Assembly: GCF_036417845.1 (NCBI RefSeq) | Contig: NC_089980.1 | Coordinates: 45,072,501 to 45,136,500 of the forward strand | DNA from: Apteryx mantelli | Taxonomy: Eukaryota; Chordata; Aves; Apterygiformes; Apterygidae | Length of the DNA: 64,000 bases | Reading direction: 5' to 3' | Part shown: positions 49,701-63,334 of the stretch, piece by piece | Layout: each line of letters begins with the position of its first letter | How positions within the stretch are numbered: position 1 is the first letter of the stretch | The notes under the pieces: generated by a model | The model's input: only the letters and a program-made list of their open reading frames with translations | Database searches by the model: none | What the model was told of the DNA's origin: nothing | Made by a program: the position numbers and the translations under genes

Positions 49701-52499
49701 AAAGCCCTTAGGTAGGGGAACTGCCATGGAAACAAAATGGACAATCTTATCCCTAAGGCATTAGCCCAGTTTGCAGACATTATGCACATAGCTCCTTTGC
49801 AGTCCTGTATAAAATGGAGAGAAGCATCATATTTATTCAGTTACTAGTGACAAAAAATACACATTCTTAGCACCAGCTAGCTAAAAAATGCCACAAACAC
49901 ACACTGTCCATTGTTCAAGGTGTCATACAAGAAGGGGATATTTTCCCAACCAAAGCTTTCAAGCAAGGAGATGGATATGTCTAACTTCGGGACTTAAATT
50001 TACTTCCAAAAAAACAATCAAGTCTAATAGTCAAGAAAACCTGTTCTGTCCATAATGACAATTCCAGTTCCTGACAACTCTGGTCAAGAGAGCAGAGATG
50101 AGTTGGAAAGGTATCAAACAGGACCCTCATTTCATAGCGGAGGAATCCTACCCTCAAACCACACCTCACCTAGACTCATTTGAGACTCCCACAAGTAGCA
50201 TTTCTCCTAGCAACATGAAAGCCAGAGGGTAAGGGACCTTACTACATTATTCTTGCCCCTCTATGCTGTAAAAGCTAAGCCTTTGTTCACAAGGACACAA
50301 TACGGTTAATACATTATAATCTAACTTCCAGAAATATTTCTTGGGTAGAGGCGGTGATGCATGGAAGTCTCACACTATTTTTCAGTGCATCCTCCTTAAA
50401 ACATAGCAGACATTTTAGCAGGTTAGGGAGCTCATTTTTTGATACTAAGGCAGTACTTCCTTGAGAAATAAAGGTTGTCAGCCTCCATGACTCATAAGCA
50501 TCAAGTCCACTTCAAACAACTACTGAAAAATATAGTAACATTTTACTGAGTTCTGATAATTTTGTTGTTAAAACTGTTTGTCTTTCTTTGCCTTTTTAAA
50601 AGCATCTTATATGCCATGCCAAATGCCACAAATCCTTTCTGCAAGAAGGTTCCAGTACCCTCCACATCAGCACACACCCACTGTCCTATCCAACTTTGTT
50701 TATCCTGCTCTGGGACAAAAAGGGACAGACAAGCAAAGGACTATGCCTCTTTCCTAAACTACTTCCCCAAAACATTAATCCCCATGGTTGCACTAAGAGT
50801 GGATGGGGAAGATAAGAATTCAGGGTTTGAGAGCTGCAAAACAAGTGACTTATCAGTGGCCAAGAACTACTAGAAAAAGACTGGAAAAGAATGCAAGGTC
50901 ATCTTTGGTTCAAACAGTTGGTTTGAAGAAGCAACAGGTCTTCACATGTAACATCCCCTCCTGACCTAAGTACCTTGTTAATATTAAAGATGAAGATAGC
51001 CATGGGCTGCACTTTGGAACTTTGCTCACCCTTCCGAAATGTATTCCCACAATTCCTGGGAAGGAATTAAAAGCCAGAAACTTCTGACACCACAGCTAGG
51101 GTCTGCTAGTTTAAATGCTGATCTGACATCCAGAGGCTGAAATACAGTGTATGCACAGCACCATTGGGATATGTAAGCTTTCTGCAGCAATTGAGTAACA
51201 AGTGAAGAGAAGACAAAGGAGTTGCACTAAAAGTGACTTGACAAATAAGTGAAAGGACTGAACAAATTTCAAAGGACCAACTCTTAGGTACCAAATAGTT
51301 GCCCCTCTAAACTGGATCTCAACAGTGAATTCAGGAGAACACAGAAAGACCAGTAGTGCACCCGCACCATCCTTCAGGGGATCAATTAGATGATGTGTGG
51401 AAAATACAATATAGTGGAAGAAATAACCTAACAGAACAGAGGATCACTGAAATTACCTAACTTGCAATCACTACAACAGTCAGATCTTCAGAAAAGATTT
51501 CACTGCAACTCTGGCTGTGTAGACCTCTTGTAATTACACAGAGAACACAGCTAGTTCAGCACTGAAAGAACAGACTTTAGATGGCTTCTTTGGATAGCGC
51601 ATAAAGAGCACCAGTTTAGCTCTTTAACTCAACTTTTCTTCCCGGTGACTCTTACTGAATTTTTCAGAGTTACTCCTACTTCATTTGCATCTCTGATCTC
51701 TCAATTCAGGCAACGTTGGCTTACTATGTTACAAAGAACATCCTAGAGAGGGATACTTTGCCAGGTATGTGCTTAACACATTCTCAAAAATTCAAGTACT
51801 GGGACAAAAACAACTCAGCATCAGCTCATTCCTGGCTTTCTTACCTGCAGTCTGATGCTTCAACAAGGATTCATTGCTTCCTCTTATGTAGTCCCTTTAT
51901 CTCAGTTCTGTCTCTGATTCTGTAAAATATAGAGGCATACCTCTGAAAAGCTTTCTCTAGCATGGAACTATCTAAATTTAATGGATGATTATTTTCAGTA
52001 GACAACACCCACATGGTACCTCTCAGATCTGCCAGATATGTGTATCACTTGCACACCTTCACGCCTACCAGTGCAAATCTTCCGCCCATTGAAAAATCTG
52101 CTTATTAGCACTTAATCTTTTACTCTACTCCATGCTGTGTGCTCCAGCCCAGAGCCAGATGCAGTTCAGTATCTATTGTTCACCTGTTTTTCTTTAATGC
52201 CTCTCCTTGCTCCCAAGGGCTGCTCACTAACTCAGTAGTAGGAAGCATCTATTACACTAGACAGGGTATAGAGGCTAGCAGAGAATTTCCCATTTCCCCC
52301 TTGCCAGCTTTGGCACCAGGGGAGTGCTGCTCCCTCCCTTCCAACTCTCTTTCAGTCATACTCTGGTGCCTTAACATACACACAGGCCCAGACTTGTTCC
52401 CTTTCATAGCTCTGACTCCAGCAACCCTCCCTGCACAGACACCGTTCCCTCATCCCCCATAACCCCTACCTCTCCATCACCAAGACAAGGCTACACCCT

Positions 52500-53570
52500 G
52501 AGCGGACCTGGCACAACCTGCCATTTCCCGCCACAGGCCACCCCCCTCACACACACACCGGGAGGGGCAGCTCCCCCCGGGGCCGAGGCCGTGGCTCTAC
52601 CATCCTCCAGCCCACGGCCCCCACCTGCCGCCCGCCCCGGCTCGGCCCGGCGGCCCCCTTTGCCCTCGGCGCCGCCCACCCCGGCCTGACGCCCTCCCGG
52701 GGGACGCCAACACCTCCTCCCTCCCCGGGCCGCAGGCGGGGCGGGGGCAGCCCTGCTCGCAGCAGCCCACCCGGGAGGGCCGCCAGGGCCGGGGCCCCGC
52801 CCGGGCCCGGGCTCGGTCCCCAACCGGTCGCGCTGCCCGCTGCCCACCCGCGGAGCCCCAGCCCGGCTCTGACCCGCTGGGACGCGGCTCCGCCCGGGGT
52901 CCCGGGAACTTTGCGGCCGGTTCGGCCCCGGTTCGGCCCCGGTTCGGCCCGCCCCAAACTTTGCCCCCGCTCGGCCCGGCCCCACGCTCTCGCCTCAGGC
53001 CGCCATTTTGCCGCGGGGCACGCCGGGTAATCCGGCGGAATCCCCACGCCGCGGCGCTTCTGCGTCATCGGGCAGCACGGGCGGGGGCGGGGCCACGCAG
53101 GGCGGCGGCCGGGGAGGCGCGTCTCGCCCGTCGCCACGGCAACGCGGGGGGCGGGAGGGGAGAGGGGCGAGGGGACGAAACCAACGAGGCTGCGCGGGGG
53201 GGGGGAGAATGGGCTTAGCGGCGAGGCCGGCGCCGAGGGGCCCCGACCGCCGCCAGCCGCGGGCCGGGACCTCCCGCTGTGCGCCCCGCCGCCGCCCTGC
53301 GCGCTGCCCTGGCCTTGCCCCGGGCCGGGGGCGCCCGCCCGCTGCTGGGGAGGCTGCAGTCGCCTGCGGCGGGGCCAAACCCCGGGGGCACCGGGCGGGC
53401 CGGGGCGGCAGCCGCCCGCGGGGCCTCGACCCGGTGCGTCAGGCCTGGCGGGGCGCCGCGCAAGTCCGCTCCTCCGGCAGTATCCAGCGTTTGCCCTGAG
53501 GTCGGGGCCTTCAGCGTAACGGGGTGCCGGCACGCGCAGTGCTGGTCTGCCGAGCGCAGGGGGTAGCTGG
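52500..53570 (-). promoter_or_regulatory. TJAP1: CpG-island promoter of TJAP1
   Basis: A second sharply bounded GC- and CpG-rich block. It contains a tandem GGTTCGGCCCC-type repeat (three units, about 52918-52951), many GC boxes and a YY1 element read on the - strand at 53010-52999. It is the only CpG island upstream of the TJAP1 5' UTR exons, so it is the likely TJAP1 promoter. The exact start site and first-exon donor are not resolved. Long open frames on both strands have shadow-type composition. A divergent + strand transcript is possible. Confidence 0.7.
52999..53010 (-). promoter_or_regulatory. YY1 element at the TJAP1 promoter
   Basis: On the - strand this reads CAAAATGGCGGC, one base from the canonical CAAGATGGCGGC. 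YY1 sites in this orientation are typically found just downstream of the start site, which suggests that TJAP1 transcription begins slightly above 53010. Confidence 0.6.
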
Positions 53571-53814
53571 GAAAGGCGGCTGGGCTGTCAGCGGGCTTAA
53601 AAAGCCGAACAGGGCTGCGGGAGTCAAAAAGGCCCCAAAGCGGCGCCTCAGGAGGTGGCGCGTGCTTCCAGGTCCCTGCCGGCTTAGCCTCTCGGGGCTG
53701 GCGGGGTCCCGCTGCGGCAGCAAGCAGCTGGTGACAGCCTCACGCAGGCCCATGTTTATCTGGAAAAGCTCTGCCAGCCTCTGTCTGTCCTCGAGAGACA
53801 TTAGACCCCAGAGA

Positions 53815-54180
53815 GCACAGAGTCACAGAATGGTTGAGGTTGGAAGGGACCTCTGGAGATCATCTAGTCCAACCCCCTGCTCAAGCAGGATCACCTAGAG
53901 CACATTGCACAGGATTGCATCCAGGCGCGTTTTGAATATCTCCAGAGAAGGAGACTCCACAACCTCCCTGGGCAACCTGTTCCAGTGCTCTGTCACCCTG
54001 ACAGTGAAGAAGTTTTTCCTCATGTTCAGATGGAACTGTCTGTGTTTCAGTTTGTGCCTGTTGCCTCACGTCCTGTTGCTGGGCACCACTGAAAAGACTC
54101 TGGCTCCATCTTCTTGACATCCTCCCTTAAGATACCTGTACACATTAATAAGATCTCCTCTCAGCCTTCTCTTCTCCAGA
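53815..54180 (-). mobile_element. CR1 LINE 3' fragment
   Basis: About 365 bp of CR1, oriented on the - strand with its 3' end at the left (CACAGAATGGTTGAGG is the reverse of the CR1 tail). It is closely similar to the 3' end of the copy at 19.05-20.9 kb and covers the last part of ORF2 plus the 3' UTR. At its right edge it stops next to a C-run/CA microsatellite. It lies about 0.25 kb outside the TJAP1 CpG island. Confidence 0.93.
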
Positions 54181-54184
54181 GATT

Positions 54185-54209
54185 CCCCCCCCCCACACAC
54201 ACACACACA
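54185..54209 (+). repeat. C10(AC)n microsatellite
   Basis: Ten C followed by an AC repeat, immediately beyond the truncated 5' end of the CR1 fragment. It has the same architecture as the tract at 7721-7747. Confidence 0.9.
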
Positions 54210-55209
54210 GTGCTTCTCAGTTAGAAGCGATTCCCATGAGTCCAAGTGAGACCTTTGCAAGGCTGGCTCCATGGGGAAGCGTGCTAGCACAATTACACCG
54301 TGAAGCTACATGTGGACATTTTTACTCCAACTATGCCTATAAATCTCTCTGACTAGACAAGCAGCTCAAGAAGTAACATAGAAGATATGACACAGAGATA
54401 TTCCAACAAACCGGAACCTATATGCCCTCAGGTAGGAAACTGGCAGTGTTGAAATGCCTTCATACGTATTTAAGGACATGGGATGGGCTGACAGGCTATT
54501 CCACCTCCTTTCGCTGCATGATTCTGCCAAAGAGACCTCTCGCGCAGCCAAGGAAGGATTTAGTGCCTGCTTTTGCTCTTTTCCCTTCTCTTGTTTCTAG
54601 AGGCTCCAACAGAGCAGCCAGGCTGCAGCCCTTGGTTACCTCGCAGGACCCAAGGTTACACAGTTGTCCCATATCAGAGCAGACCTTGAACAGAGGCAGC
54701 TAAACCCCTGTGAGGAGCAGGGATGAGGTTGCAGAGGAGGATTGCAGAGAAAGTTGGGTATCAGCTGTTCAGGGCAATTAGAGCCTGCTGGTGCACTCAT
54801 GACCCTGATGTGGGCTCACAGTAACTGCGAGTGATCCACCCTCTTCAGACCTTCACCAGCCAGGACAATTTACTGGGAGCCAGCATCCAGAATCACAGCT
54901 CCTTTTCCTTGTTATGTGCCTCATTCCCTCAGAAACACCCTGCCACCCTCCTCAGGAAGGCTGCATGGTAGAGTCAGTCCTTGGGCACATCACAGCCTGT
55001 CGCTAGGGAAATCATCATGGAAGTATAACCACATCTGTGGGGCCAGGTGGAGAAGGATGGAGAGTGGAAGAGTGGTGAATGGAGAAATCCACCTAAAACC
55101 CCCCAAAAGAACTGCCTACTTCTGAAAGAAGAGGGACGGAGGATGATGTATACCAGCCAAAGGTAGACAAGAGCTATTCACACCGAGACACAACATGATT
55201 TTGGTAATG

Positions 55210-55264
55210 CCTACACCAACAATTTTACCAGATATGACACCACCTCCCCCAGCATCCTCAACTG
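55210..55264 (-). repeat. 55-bp dispersed repeat, copy 1 (inverted)
   Basis: Read on the - strand, this segment matches 63335-63389 (+) over 55 bp with about three mismatches, including GGTGGTGTCATATCTGGTAA without a change. Similarity stops abruptly at both sides. The family is not recognised. Confidence 0.85.
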
Positions 55265-57954
55265 CTCGCTTTTGGTGATGCCCTTTGGTCTTTATTTGCA
55301 AATCAGACTGTTGTTACAGCCTTGGGACTTCAACAAGTCAGTGCATTTCAATTTTGACCCAAATTGCCCCATTTATTCTGCTCTAAGCTCACACATGTAC
55401 TTTGCCCATTGCCTCTCATACCCATTCCATAGCCTTACCCTCTTCCCCCCTTCCCTGTTATTATTCTTTCACTAACACCTCCTGAGATAATATCTGTATG
55501 GTAATTAACTGAGCCAAGTCAAGAGGAAATTTTGCACGGTTGAAAAAAGTCTTGATAGTATTTGGATGATATTTCCAAACTTACTACATTTATGAAGCCT
55601 TCAGATTTGCACTCAGGTAGTAGAAGGCTTGCAGTTCTGCTTACTCTGCCCAAATGATCTCTTCTCTTACACAATGAAAGACAGGTGCTGAGCAGGACCC
55701 TGCTTCCATGACCTTGGGAATATTGTGTGAAAACGTCTGCTGTGCACCCAGCAAGTGCCTTCTGCACCATGCCACGCATCAGCCAGGGATATTTCAAGAA
55801 AGCCTTCAATACTTGTGCCCCCATAAATTCTCCAAATCCTCCCTGTGCCGGAGTCAGATAACAAGCAGAAGGACAATGGCTCCAAGAATCCAGGCTGCCC
55901 ATCTGCTCTGCACTTCCAGATTCTTGCTTCCCTAGCGCCAGCTGATGAAATTTTCATAGCTGATGAGGTTTCTTGTTTCCACTGGGCCTTGCTGCCTTGG
56001 AGCCTTCACAGTTGTGCTCTGTTCAGGTTTCTGTGGGTACGCACTGATGGCAGCAATGATTAGAGTCCCTTGCTTTCTTTTCATGACCTGTCAGAGTAGG
56101 ATCTTCAAGCATTTTACTAGCCTAGGTGAACTGAGCCCCACAAGCCTGATTTTTAGATGGTCTCAGCATTTACAGCTTCCATTAAACTCAGCACTTCTCA
56201 AAATCAGATCCCAAGGTCAAACAGCAAAAGAGAGACAGAAACTGAACTCGGGATGCCTGACCACCAATCACCTGCTCTGAGCACTGGAAAACACTCTTTC
56301 CTCAGATCCAGTTCCTCTCTCCCTCTCTCTTCACTCCCATCCATCCTACCTTTTACTGTATCTGGTATGCTTGTGAGCTGGATTCACCATTGCTCTGAGC
56401 CCAGAGATGTGACATGATGCAGAACCATGATGTCACGTTACACTATGTTCATTTATATAACACCATTAATACCAAAGCACTGCTCTCTGCTAGAGCCAGT
56501 TGCTCACTAAAGCCTCTGAAGTTCAATTAAAAAGCACCAGGTAATCTAACACTTGACTCCCAATAATCCCTTTATTTTAAGGGGCCTCTGGCGGATGCTA
56601 AAGCCCTCAGCAAACAGTCCTGAAAGTACATTTGAGATTCTCTCAAATACCAGCTGAATTTATGGCCCTTAGTGAAGAACAGGGAGGAATCTCTTCAAAA
56701 TATTTTCCAACCGGCAGCACTTTATATAGACCCCTGTAACTATATAAAAAGAACCCCTGGAGGGCCAGGTGCCACCCCATGGAGAGTCAAATCCCTCTAT
56801 TTAGTTAAGCACCTACAACCTTGGCTGGTGATAAAATAGACACCAGAAGTAATGTCTCCCCACCAGAAGAAGGCAGTGCAGGCTTGGTCCTCTCAGGTTC
56901 CCAGCCAGCTGGGGAGACAGAGGTGCGGTGCCACTCTTGGAGACCTGCTTGAAGGCCTCCACCTGCCTGAGAGCTGCACAAAGTCCCCCTTCTTCCTGCT
57001 AGGATGCTGAAATCATGAAGGGACTCTTAGGAAACGCTTGCCTCCTCCACAACTTCTCCAACTCCAGTTACCTGAAAAGGCTGCTCAGAGAATTCCCCGC
57101 TAGACCTTGGCTGAGAAACCCACAGAGGCAGAAGAGGCTACATGGATTGGTTTAGCCCACCAAAAGCAAAAAAACCAGCACATATGTGAGCAGAGGCTGC
57201 ACTCTGGAATATGCCCATACAACAGGAACCCAGTACTCAAAAGCAGTAGCATCTCAGGAACACTAAGAACAGCCAAGCCCAGCCAGCCTGGGACAGCCAA
57301 ACATGTCTGTGGATGCAGAATTGGACAGCCAAACACATCCTGCCAGCATGCCTGGAGCGTGCACCTACCAGTTAAAGACAAGCCATCAGTAAAACAGCTG
57401 CTAACAGTACCTGTGTGTATAATTCAATCCATCCCACTACGTAAGAGTGAAGGCTGGAGCCCAATTTTAACATAAAGATGAAACCCTCAAAAAACACCTG
57501 GAGTTTTTTTACAGGCAAACACTTTGCCGACAGGATCCCCAGCAACAACAGCTGAACAACAGAACTATGCTGACCCGTCCCAACCCAAAATGCTGTTTGT
57601 CTTATGGGACTGCCTACAGGCACCCATCGCAGTTGGGGTATAATTGTGCTGGGCACTGCACAGAAAGACAAGCAGGCACAATATCCTGCCCCGGGGTTGA
57701 GTAAGCAAAGCATCTCTGAGAATATGGGATGCAGGATGAAGGCAGAACTGGAGAACAATGACAGAAAAACACTGTCACAGTATTCTGGCTCTTGGCGTGG
57801 CTCAGTGGTTTCATGTCATTACGAGTTGGAGCAGAGAGTGATGCATGGCTTACACTGCTATTTCAAATGTATATGGGGCACTTTTTCCTAACCTATATAC
57901 CTGATTAATACATTGCATATCAGCATTCCCCATTGCAATTGCTGCCTATTTACA

Positions 57955-58022
57955 TTTCATATATTTATAAATATATACATACACATAAAAATAAAATAAA
58001 AATAAGATAAATAAAATAGATA
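57955..58022 (+). repeat. AT-rich low-complexity DNA
   Basis: A mixture of ATATAC-type and AAATA-type short repeats over about 70 bp. No gene signal. Confidence 0.8.
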
Positions 58023-61000
58023 TCAGTGACCCTACTGGCCATTTATAGCTAGCCATAAAATCAAGTGTGACAACAACTCGCTTTTGCCTTTTTCCCTGTG
58101 CCTCATGCAGTCTTTTGTGGTGGGGCAGCCACAAAATCCTGACTGCTGTGGATTTGTATGCTCTGTACTTGCTTTGCACTGGTGTGCATCTCTCTCAGAG
58201 GGCAGGCAGCAGAAAATGGGGACTTGTGGCCTCAGGTAGTTGGTTGTGTCACCCCCCAGTCCCTGTGCTCAACACTGACTCCATGCCACACTCACCTGTT
58301 GAACCAGGCCTAGCACTTGCAATGAGCCCTGCACAGATGCCTCCAACTCTGACTCCCTGTGGCCTCAGGGCTCTGCATGGGACCAGCTGCAGGGCTTTGA
58401 CCTTAGACAACAAATTCTGCCAGAAAAAGCCTGTTCCCAGCCGGGCCCCACGCCACAGTTGCCATTGCTCCAGGGAGGGAGCAGTCTGTGCAAGGAGCTG
58501 CCCCAGCACCGTGCAGTTTCCCATCTCCGATGCTCCCGCAGCCCTGGGTGGCCTCACCATGTCCCACCAAATCTCTCCATAAAGCCCTCACCCCAACAGG
58601 CTATGGGTGCTACCATGCAACAGACACTGAAAAACAGATATCCTTCCATGCTGGCAGTTTGACCTGGTGAAGAAGAAGAGAAATGGCATGTGTGCCCAAG
58701 GGGCAGAACGGCTGCTCGAATGCAAGACAAAACCCTATCCGGAAGCAAAGGCTGGAGTAATAGCGTCGGCCTCAGACAGAGGCTCCAGGGGCTCTGAATC
58801 CACTCCCCTTTGTCAAAACTTGTTTAGCTTGTCATGCTAATAAAGCGTTTGAAATGAACTGTATTAAAAGTATGTGCGGAGGAAGGGGGGATGTCTCACT
58901 GGAGCATATGCAGGGAGGCAGTGGAGGGGTCAGGCACGACGCTGGGTCTCACCTACTTGCACCGACAGACTGGGCTTCACCTGGGTGGGGGGCAGAGCGT
59001 TCACCCGCGCGCAAGGGGAGGGCAGGTCACCACTCACGTGCACACCAGGGTGTCGGAGACGGCACTTCACTGGGGCCCACAAATGGGGGGCTGATCCCTC
59101 AGCCCTCGCCTGCCGCTGAGGGCAGAGCAGGGACTCGCAGGCTCTGTCAGATAAAGGCGCATGGCTGTGTGTTGTCTCCCAAGGAGCCCTTCTGTGTGCC
59201 TAACTTGCTCCTGCAGCTCGGAGAGACCTTTCTTATGAAATCCATGGTGCTCCTTTCCCCGTGCAGCTCTCGTTGTTTATAGGGACAGGTCCAGGCAGGC
59301 CGGGGAGGAATTACCTTTCCCTAGGACACAGTTGGTGCTTGGCTGAGCACACTGCTTCCCTGCTCCACGAGAGCTGTTGAAGGCCAAGGAGCCAGTCAGT
59401 CTGCAATTACCCTCCCTCCTCTCCCCCCACCATGGTCCACATCCCCTGGGGCTGGTAATTATGGCCTCCCCTCCTTTGCACCCAGGGTTCAAGCCTTTCT
59501 AAGCATGGGCTGCAGTTTCATGAATGACCTTGAAATCCACTGCAACAGACTCTCCTGCCAGGTTTCACTGCAAAGAGCAAGATATGCCAACCTCTGTAAA
59601 CACCCAGGAGTGAACTCAGAGACAAGCTCTGAGGAAGCTCAAAACACTTGGTTCAAGAGTCTCCCATTAAATGCTTGCACACTCCCAGTGAGATTGGGAG
59701 GTTGCATTGCTACAGGTGCCAGCTGGAAAGGGAAAGGGAAAGGGAGAGGGCATGGCTGGAGGTGGGCTTAGAGGCACCTGAAGGTGCCAGTAAAGGGAAG
59801 GCCTGTCAGACATCCTCTCCCGGCTTCTCCTTCCTGCCCTGGTCCTGCCCGGCCTCCTCCCGGCAGCAGGAGGCAGGCAGGGGGAACTAGTGCACCCCAA
59901 CATCTATGCCCATGAGAGAGCCGTGACACTAACTGTCACACACAGACAGAGAGAAGCCAGAAATCACAGGGCAAACCAAGACCCTGCACCTTTTAAAAGA
60001 ACTCACTCAGGTTTTTTGAAGGGCAGTGATGCAATCTTTTTGAACTATGGAGAGACTGATGATAATACATCTTTTCTCCAGCCACCCTCCATGTACCACT
60101 GTCCGTCCCTCTGCCTCCCTCTTCAAGCCCAAATCCTTTTGCCTCCAGGATTTCATCTTTTTTTTTGTTTTTCTGGCAGCTCTGTCCTATCTTGGAAGGA
60201 AGTACTCAGAGTGCGGGTAATAGGTATCTCAAAATAATGTGTGACTTAAGCTTGTTTTTCCAGCCCCTCACAACAGGTTTGAAGGCTGCCAAGTACTGAG
60301 CTCAAGTTGATTACAGCTGGCATGTGCTCTCTCCTAGACTTGTAGGATCTGTTTTACTGGAGTGGCACAGCAAACAGTCAGATTTTAGCTGTAGATCCTA
60401 CAAGGCCAACAGAGCGACTGCCTGGGGTCCAGCGCAGGAAAAAGCCCTTCTGGTGCAGAGTGGAGAGAAGGCAGGCTGGCAGTGAGAGGCTTGGCAGGAG
60501 GCTGACGCATGGCTCAACACCAGGGAACTGCATCTCCAGAAAATCTCATAGACTCCACAGGAGCTATTGATGGGAAAAGCTCGCTGGGCGCCCTCCACCC
60601 ATGGCTGTCCAGTAGGAGTGTGTGGATGGTGCCTCCTCATGCCAAGCATCCTTCCTCTCCCAGTGCCAGGAGAGGGGATTCACAGTTCAGGAGAAGGTAC
60701 AAGAACTACCCCATGTAAAATCACCAAAGGACCTGCCCTTGTGGAAAGCTTCTCCTTGCCCCTGAGCCTAGAGCTCATCTTCAGTGTCCTGGAGCAGGAG
60801 GGTTCATACCTCTTTGGAGCTCTCTTCAAAATCATCACTACTTATTCTCACTGTCTATATGAATGTCCAGTCATTTTCTAAAGCCTGCTGAATGCCTTTC
60901 CTTGTTATCCAGTGGCAATAAGCTCCCCAGGTCATCAGTGTTTAGGATGAAGGAGATCCTTCCTGTCATTAATTTTGATTGTACTTATTTTCAATTTTGC

Positions 61001-61730
61001 CAAGTGCCTGGTAGGCTGCAAAGGATGCAAATAAAAGAGACTCATGCTGAGTCCAGGCAGTGTTCCCAGGGACTTCAGGGTCACAGGGAATGTGACACTG
61101 GGCTTCAGCGACATTCCTGGAGGCTTTGGGAAAACACAAAATACAGCCTGGGGTAGTCCGGGATGGCTACTCTTAATGCAATACTGAAATGGAGGAGGGT
61201 GAATCCCAGGGCAGTTCCCACATGCAGAGGCACCTCTTGCAAAGCCACCAGGGTTAAGGGAATTGATACCTCCCTTCCCTTCGCCATTTCTGATGGTCTC
61301 AGCCATCAGACCTAGGAAGGTTTGAAAGGGCTTTTAGAGGCTGGACTGCCCTTTTTCCACCAGAGAGTGAAACTGAGGGCAGGGTGCAACAGGATGGTTT
61401 CACCGGGACCATAGATAGGCCTCATCTCCATCATTCCCCAGGTCTATTATCCCCAATTCTGCTTTGCCGCTGAGCGTGTGCATAGCTGTATTTCACCCCA
61501 GCCACTCTCTGCAGGGTGACAGATCATTGAAATGGTGAAAATTGCGAGGGAAGAGCCGGGAGCTTTTCCACCTTCGACCTTCACCCTCTCCCTGCCTCTC
61601 TTTCGCCCACTCCCTCCACTTCTCCACCGCAGGCACAAACACCTACTGCCCATGGAAGCTATTTCTAAGCAATCCTGGGCATCTGGGGAATGAGGCTCTG
61701 AACAAATATCGGAGCGTGCGCGTGCAGTGA

Positions 61731-61752
61731 ACACACACACACACACACACAC
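61731..61752 (+). repeat. (AC)n microsatellite
   Basis: Eleven AC units with no interruption, in a GC-richer patch of the intergenic region. Confidence 0.95.
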
Positions 61753-62222
61753 ATATGCACAGCCATGGTGCTGCCGCAGAGTCAAATATAGACCTTGGGG
61801 AAGGGGGAACAATGGCCGGGGTTGGGTTACATGGCTGCAGGGCTGGCGAGCTGCTGATGTTTGTTGTGGGCTGGGGTGGAATGGGAAAAGCAAGGGGGGT
61901 GGGATGGGGGAGAACATTTGTTTTATCCCGTAGACCCCAGGCTGGTGCCGCGCAGCGTGTGTGCGCGGGTAAGGCAGAGAGGGTGACCCGGAGCAAGAGC
62001 TGCAGGACATGATGATAATTTGAGTTGGCAGCTCAGAGCTGTTTGCGGTCTTTCTCCATCTAGTTTGTGCTGCTCCTCGGCCTCCCTTGAGGGATTAGAG
62101 TGGGCAGGAAGGGGTGAGTTTCTCTGGGCTTCTGCACAGGAAAGTGGTTCTTTCTCTCCTCGCTCCGGGGAAGGTTCCTCGGTGGAGAAGAGGCAATATC
62201 ACCTGTTCCCTCAGCCCGGCAT

Positions 62223-62311
62223 CTGCTCCCTGCCCCTGATGTCCAGCCATCTCCAAGGTGCAGGTTCCAGACACCGGAAGAAAGGGAAGCAGCTCCAGCT
62301 GGTTTTGACAG
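62223..62311 (+). other. possible exon end with strong splice donor
   Basis: A consensus donor (TTTTGACAG/GTAAAC, GT at 62312-62313) terminates a stretch that is open in at least one frame (it includes SSHLQGAGSRHRKKG from the ATG at 62239). The left boundary is arbitrary. It lies at the edge of a CpG-richer patch. It could be an upstream exon of the gene that follows on the + strand (DLK2 by human order), but this is inference from one splice site. Confidence 0.15.
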
Positions 62312-63334
62312 GTAAACTTTCTGTCTCGCTGGGATGGGTAATGGTGTGCTGGAAGGACGGCATGGGAGGGAGGCTGCAGCTGGCACGCAGCGGAGGGAGC
62401 GGCACAAATGCACGGCGGTAACAGGTCATTCCCATTCCCACTCCAGGTTCCTACTTTGTGGGATTCCCTTCACCAGAGGGAAAAGCTCTGGAGGAATTCT
62501 TATGGCTAGGAAAAAATCCTTCCTAATTCTGACCCAGCAGCTGTTCCACCCGAGATGCCTCTAGGGATGGCATGGCAGGGATCAGAGCATAGTAGAGCAG
62601 GGTCTAAACCAAGTGCAGGAATCCCCTCCTTAATGCCCGTATTTTGGGTCTGTAAATAGAGCTGCTTTGCTTGAATCAGCCTGGGCAGCCTGGGGACTGC
62701 CAGAGCAAGCCTTGGGCTCAGGAGTCTGCCCAGGGACAGGACAGGAGCCTCACTGTGGAGGAAGGAGCACGACCATGGCCCACGCTGCTCACTCTTTCCT
62801 TCTGGTCTCTTCTCCCTCCTTTGTACCCACCTTTTCTGTTCCCACTTCTCCCTATCTGTCTGTCTCAGATACTCACAAGCAAAGCATTGCCAGGAACAAA
62901 CCAAAACCCAAGCCCCATTTCGTCAAATACCCCCATTTCACCCCCTCTGAAGTCCCACCACCATTTCTGTTCCCCATTCCCTGCCTTGGCATTCAGATCC
63001 CCAGCAATCAATTTTACCTCCTCAGCCAAGCCGGCTCTCACTCCATGCCCCGGCTCTCACCTCCGAGAGCACCGGCATGGGGAAAGCCACGTGTCCTGCT
63101 CCGCTTACTGCAACCTAATCCCATCTCCCTCTCCTGCAGCACTCATGTTGTGGATACACATATTTATGGGTATCAACACACGGGGATCTCTCTGCAGGCG
63201 CACTCCTACCTGCTCATTCAAATGCATGCACAATGTTCAAAGGGTTTTCTTACACACATTTAACCAAGCAAAGTTTAATAGCACCCAGGCACGGTTGCAT
63301 ACAGTGGTGTTGCAGTGTAGTGCTGGTCAGATCC

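Larger units (their letters stand above)
29861..52500 (-). other. TJAP1: large first intron of TJAP1 (about 23 kb)
   Basis: AT-richer DNA without a supportable coding exon on either strand. It contains homopolymer A tracts (31956-31988, 33 A; 32488-32505, 18 A), a two-unit 35-bp tandem duplication (33455-33509), a 75-bp direct repeat pair (45385-45459 and 46631-46703) and several CpG-retaining or homeodomain-site-rich stretches (about 43900-44060, 45955-46210, 48890-49090) that may be regulatory. Further 5' UTR exons could be hidden here. No CR1 copy was recognised in it. Confidence 0.55.

Noticed and set aside
52547-53533. 328-codon - strand frame and + strand frames in the TJAP1 CpG island
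   Set aside because: Same compositional artefact; no recognisable domain, no splice context and no homology that I can name.
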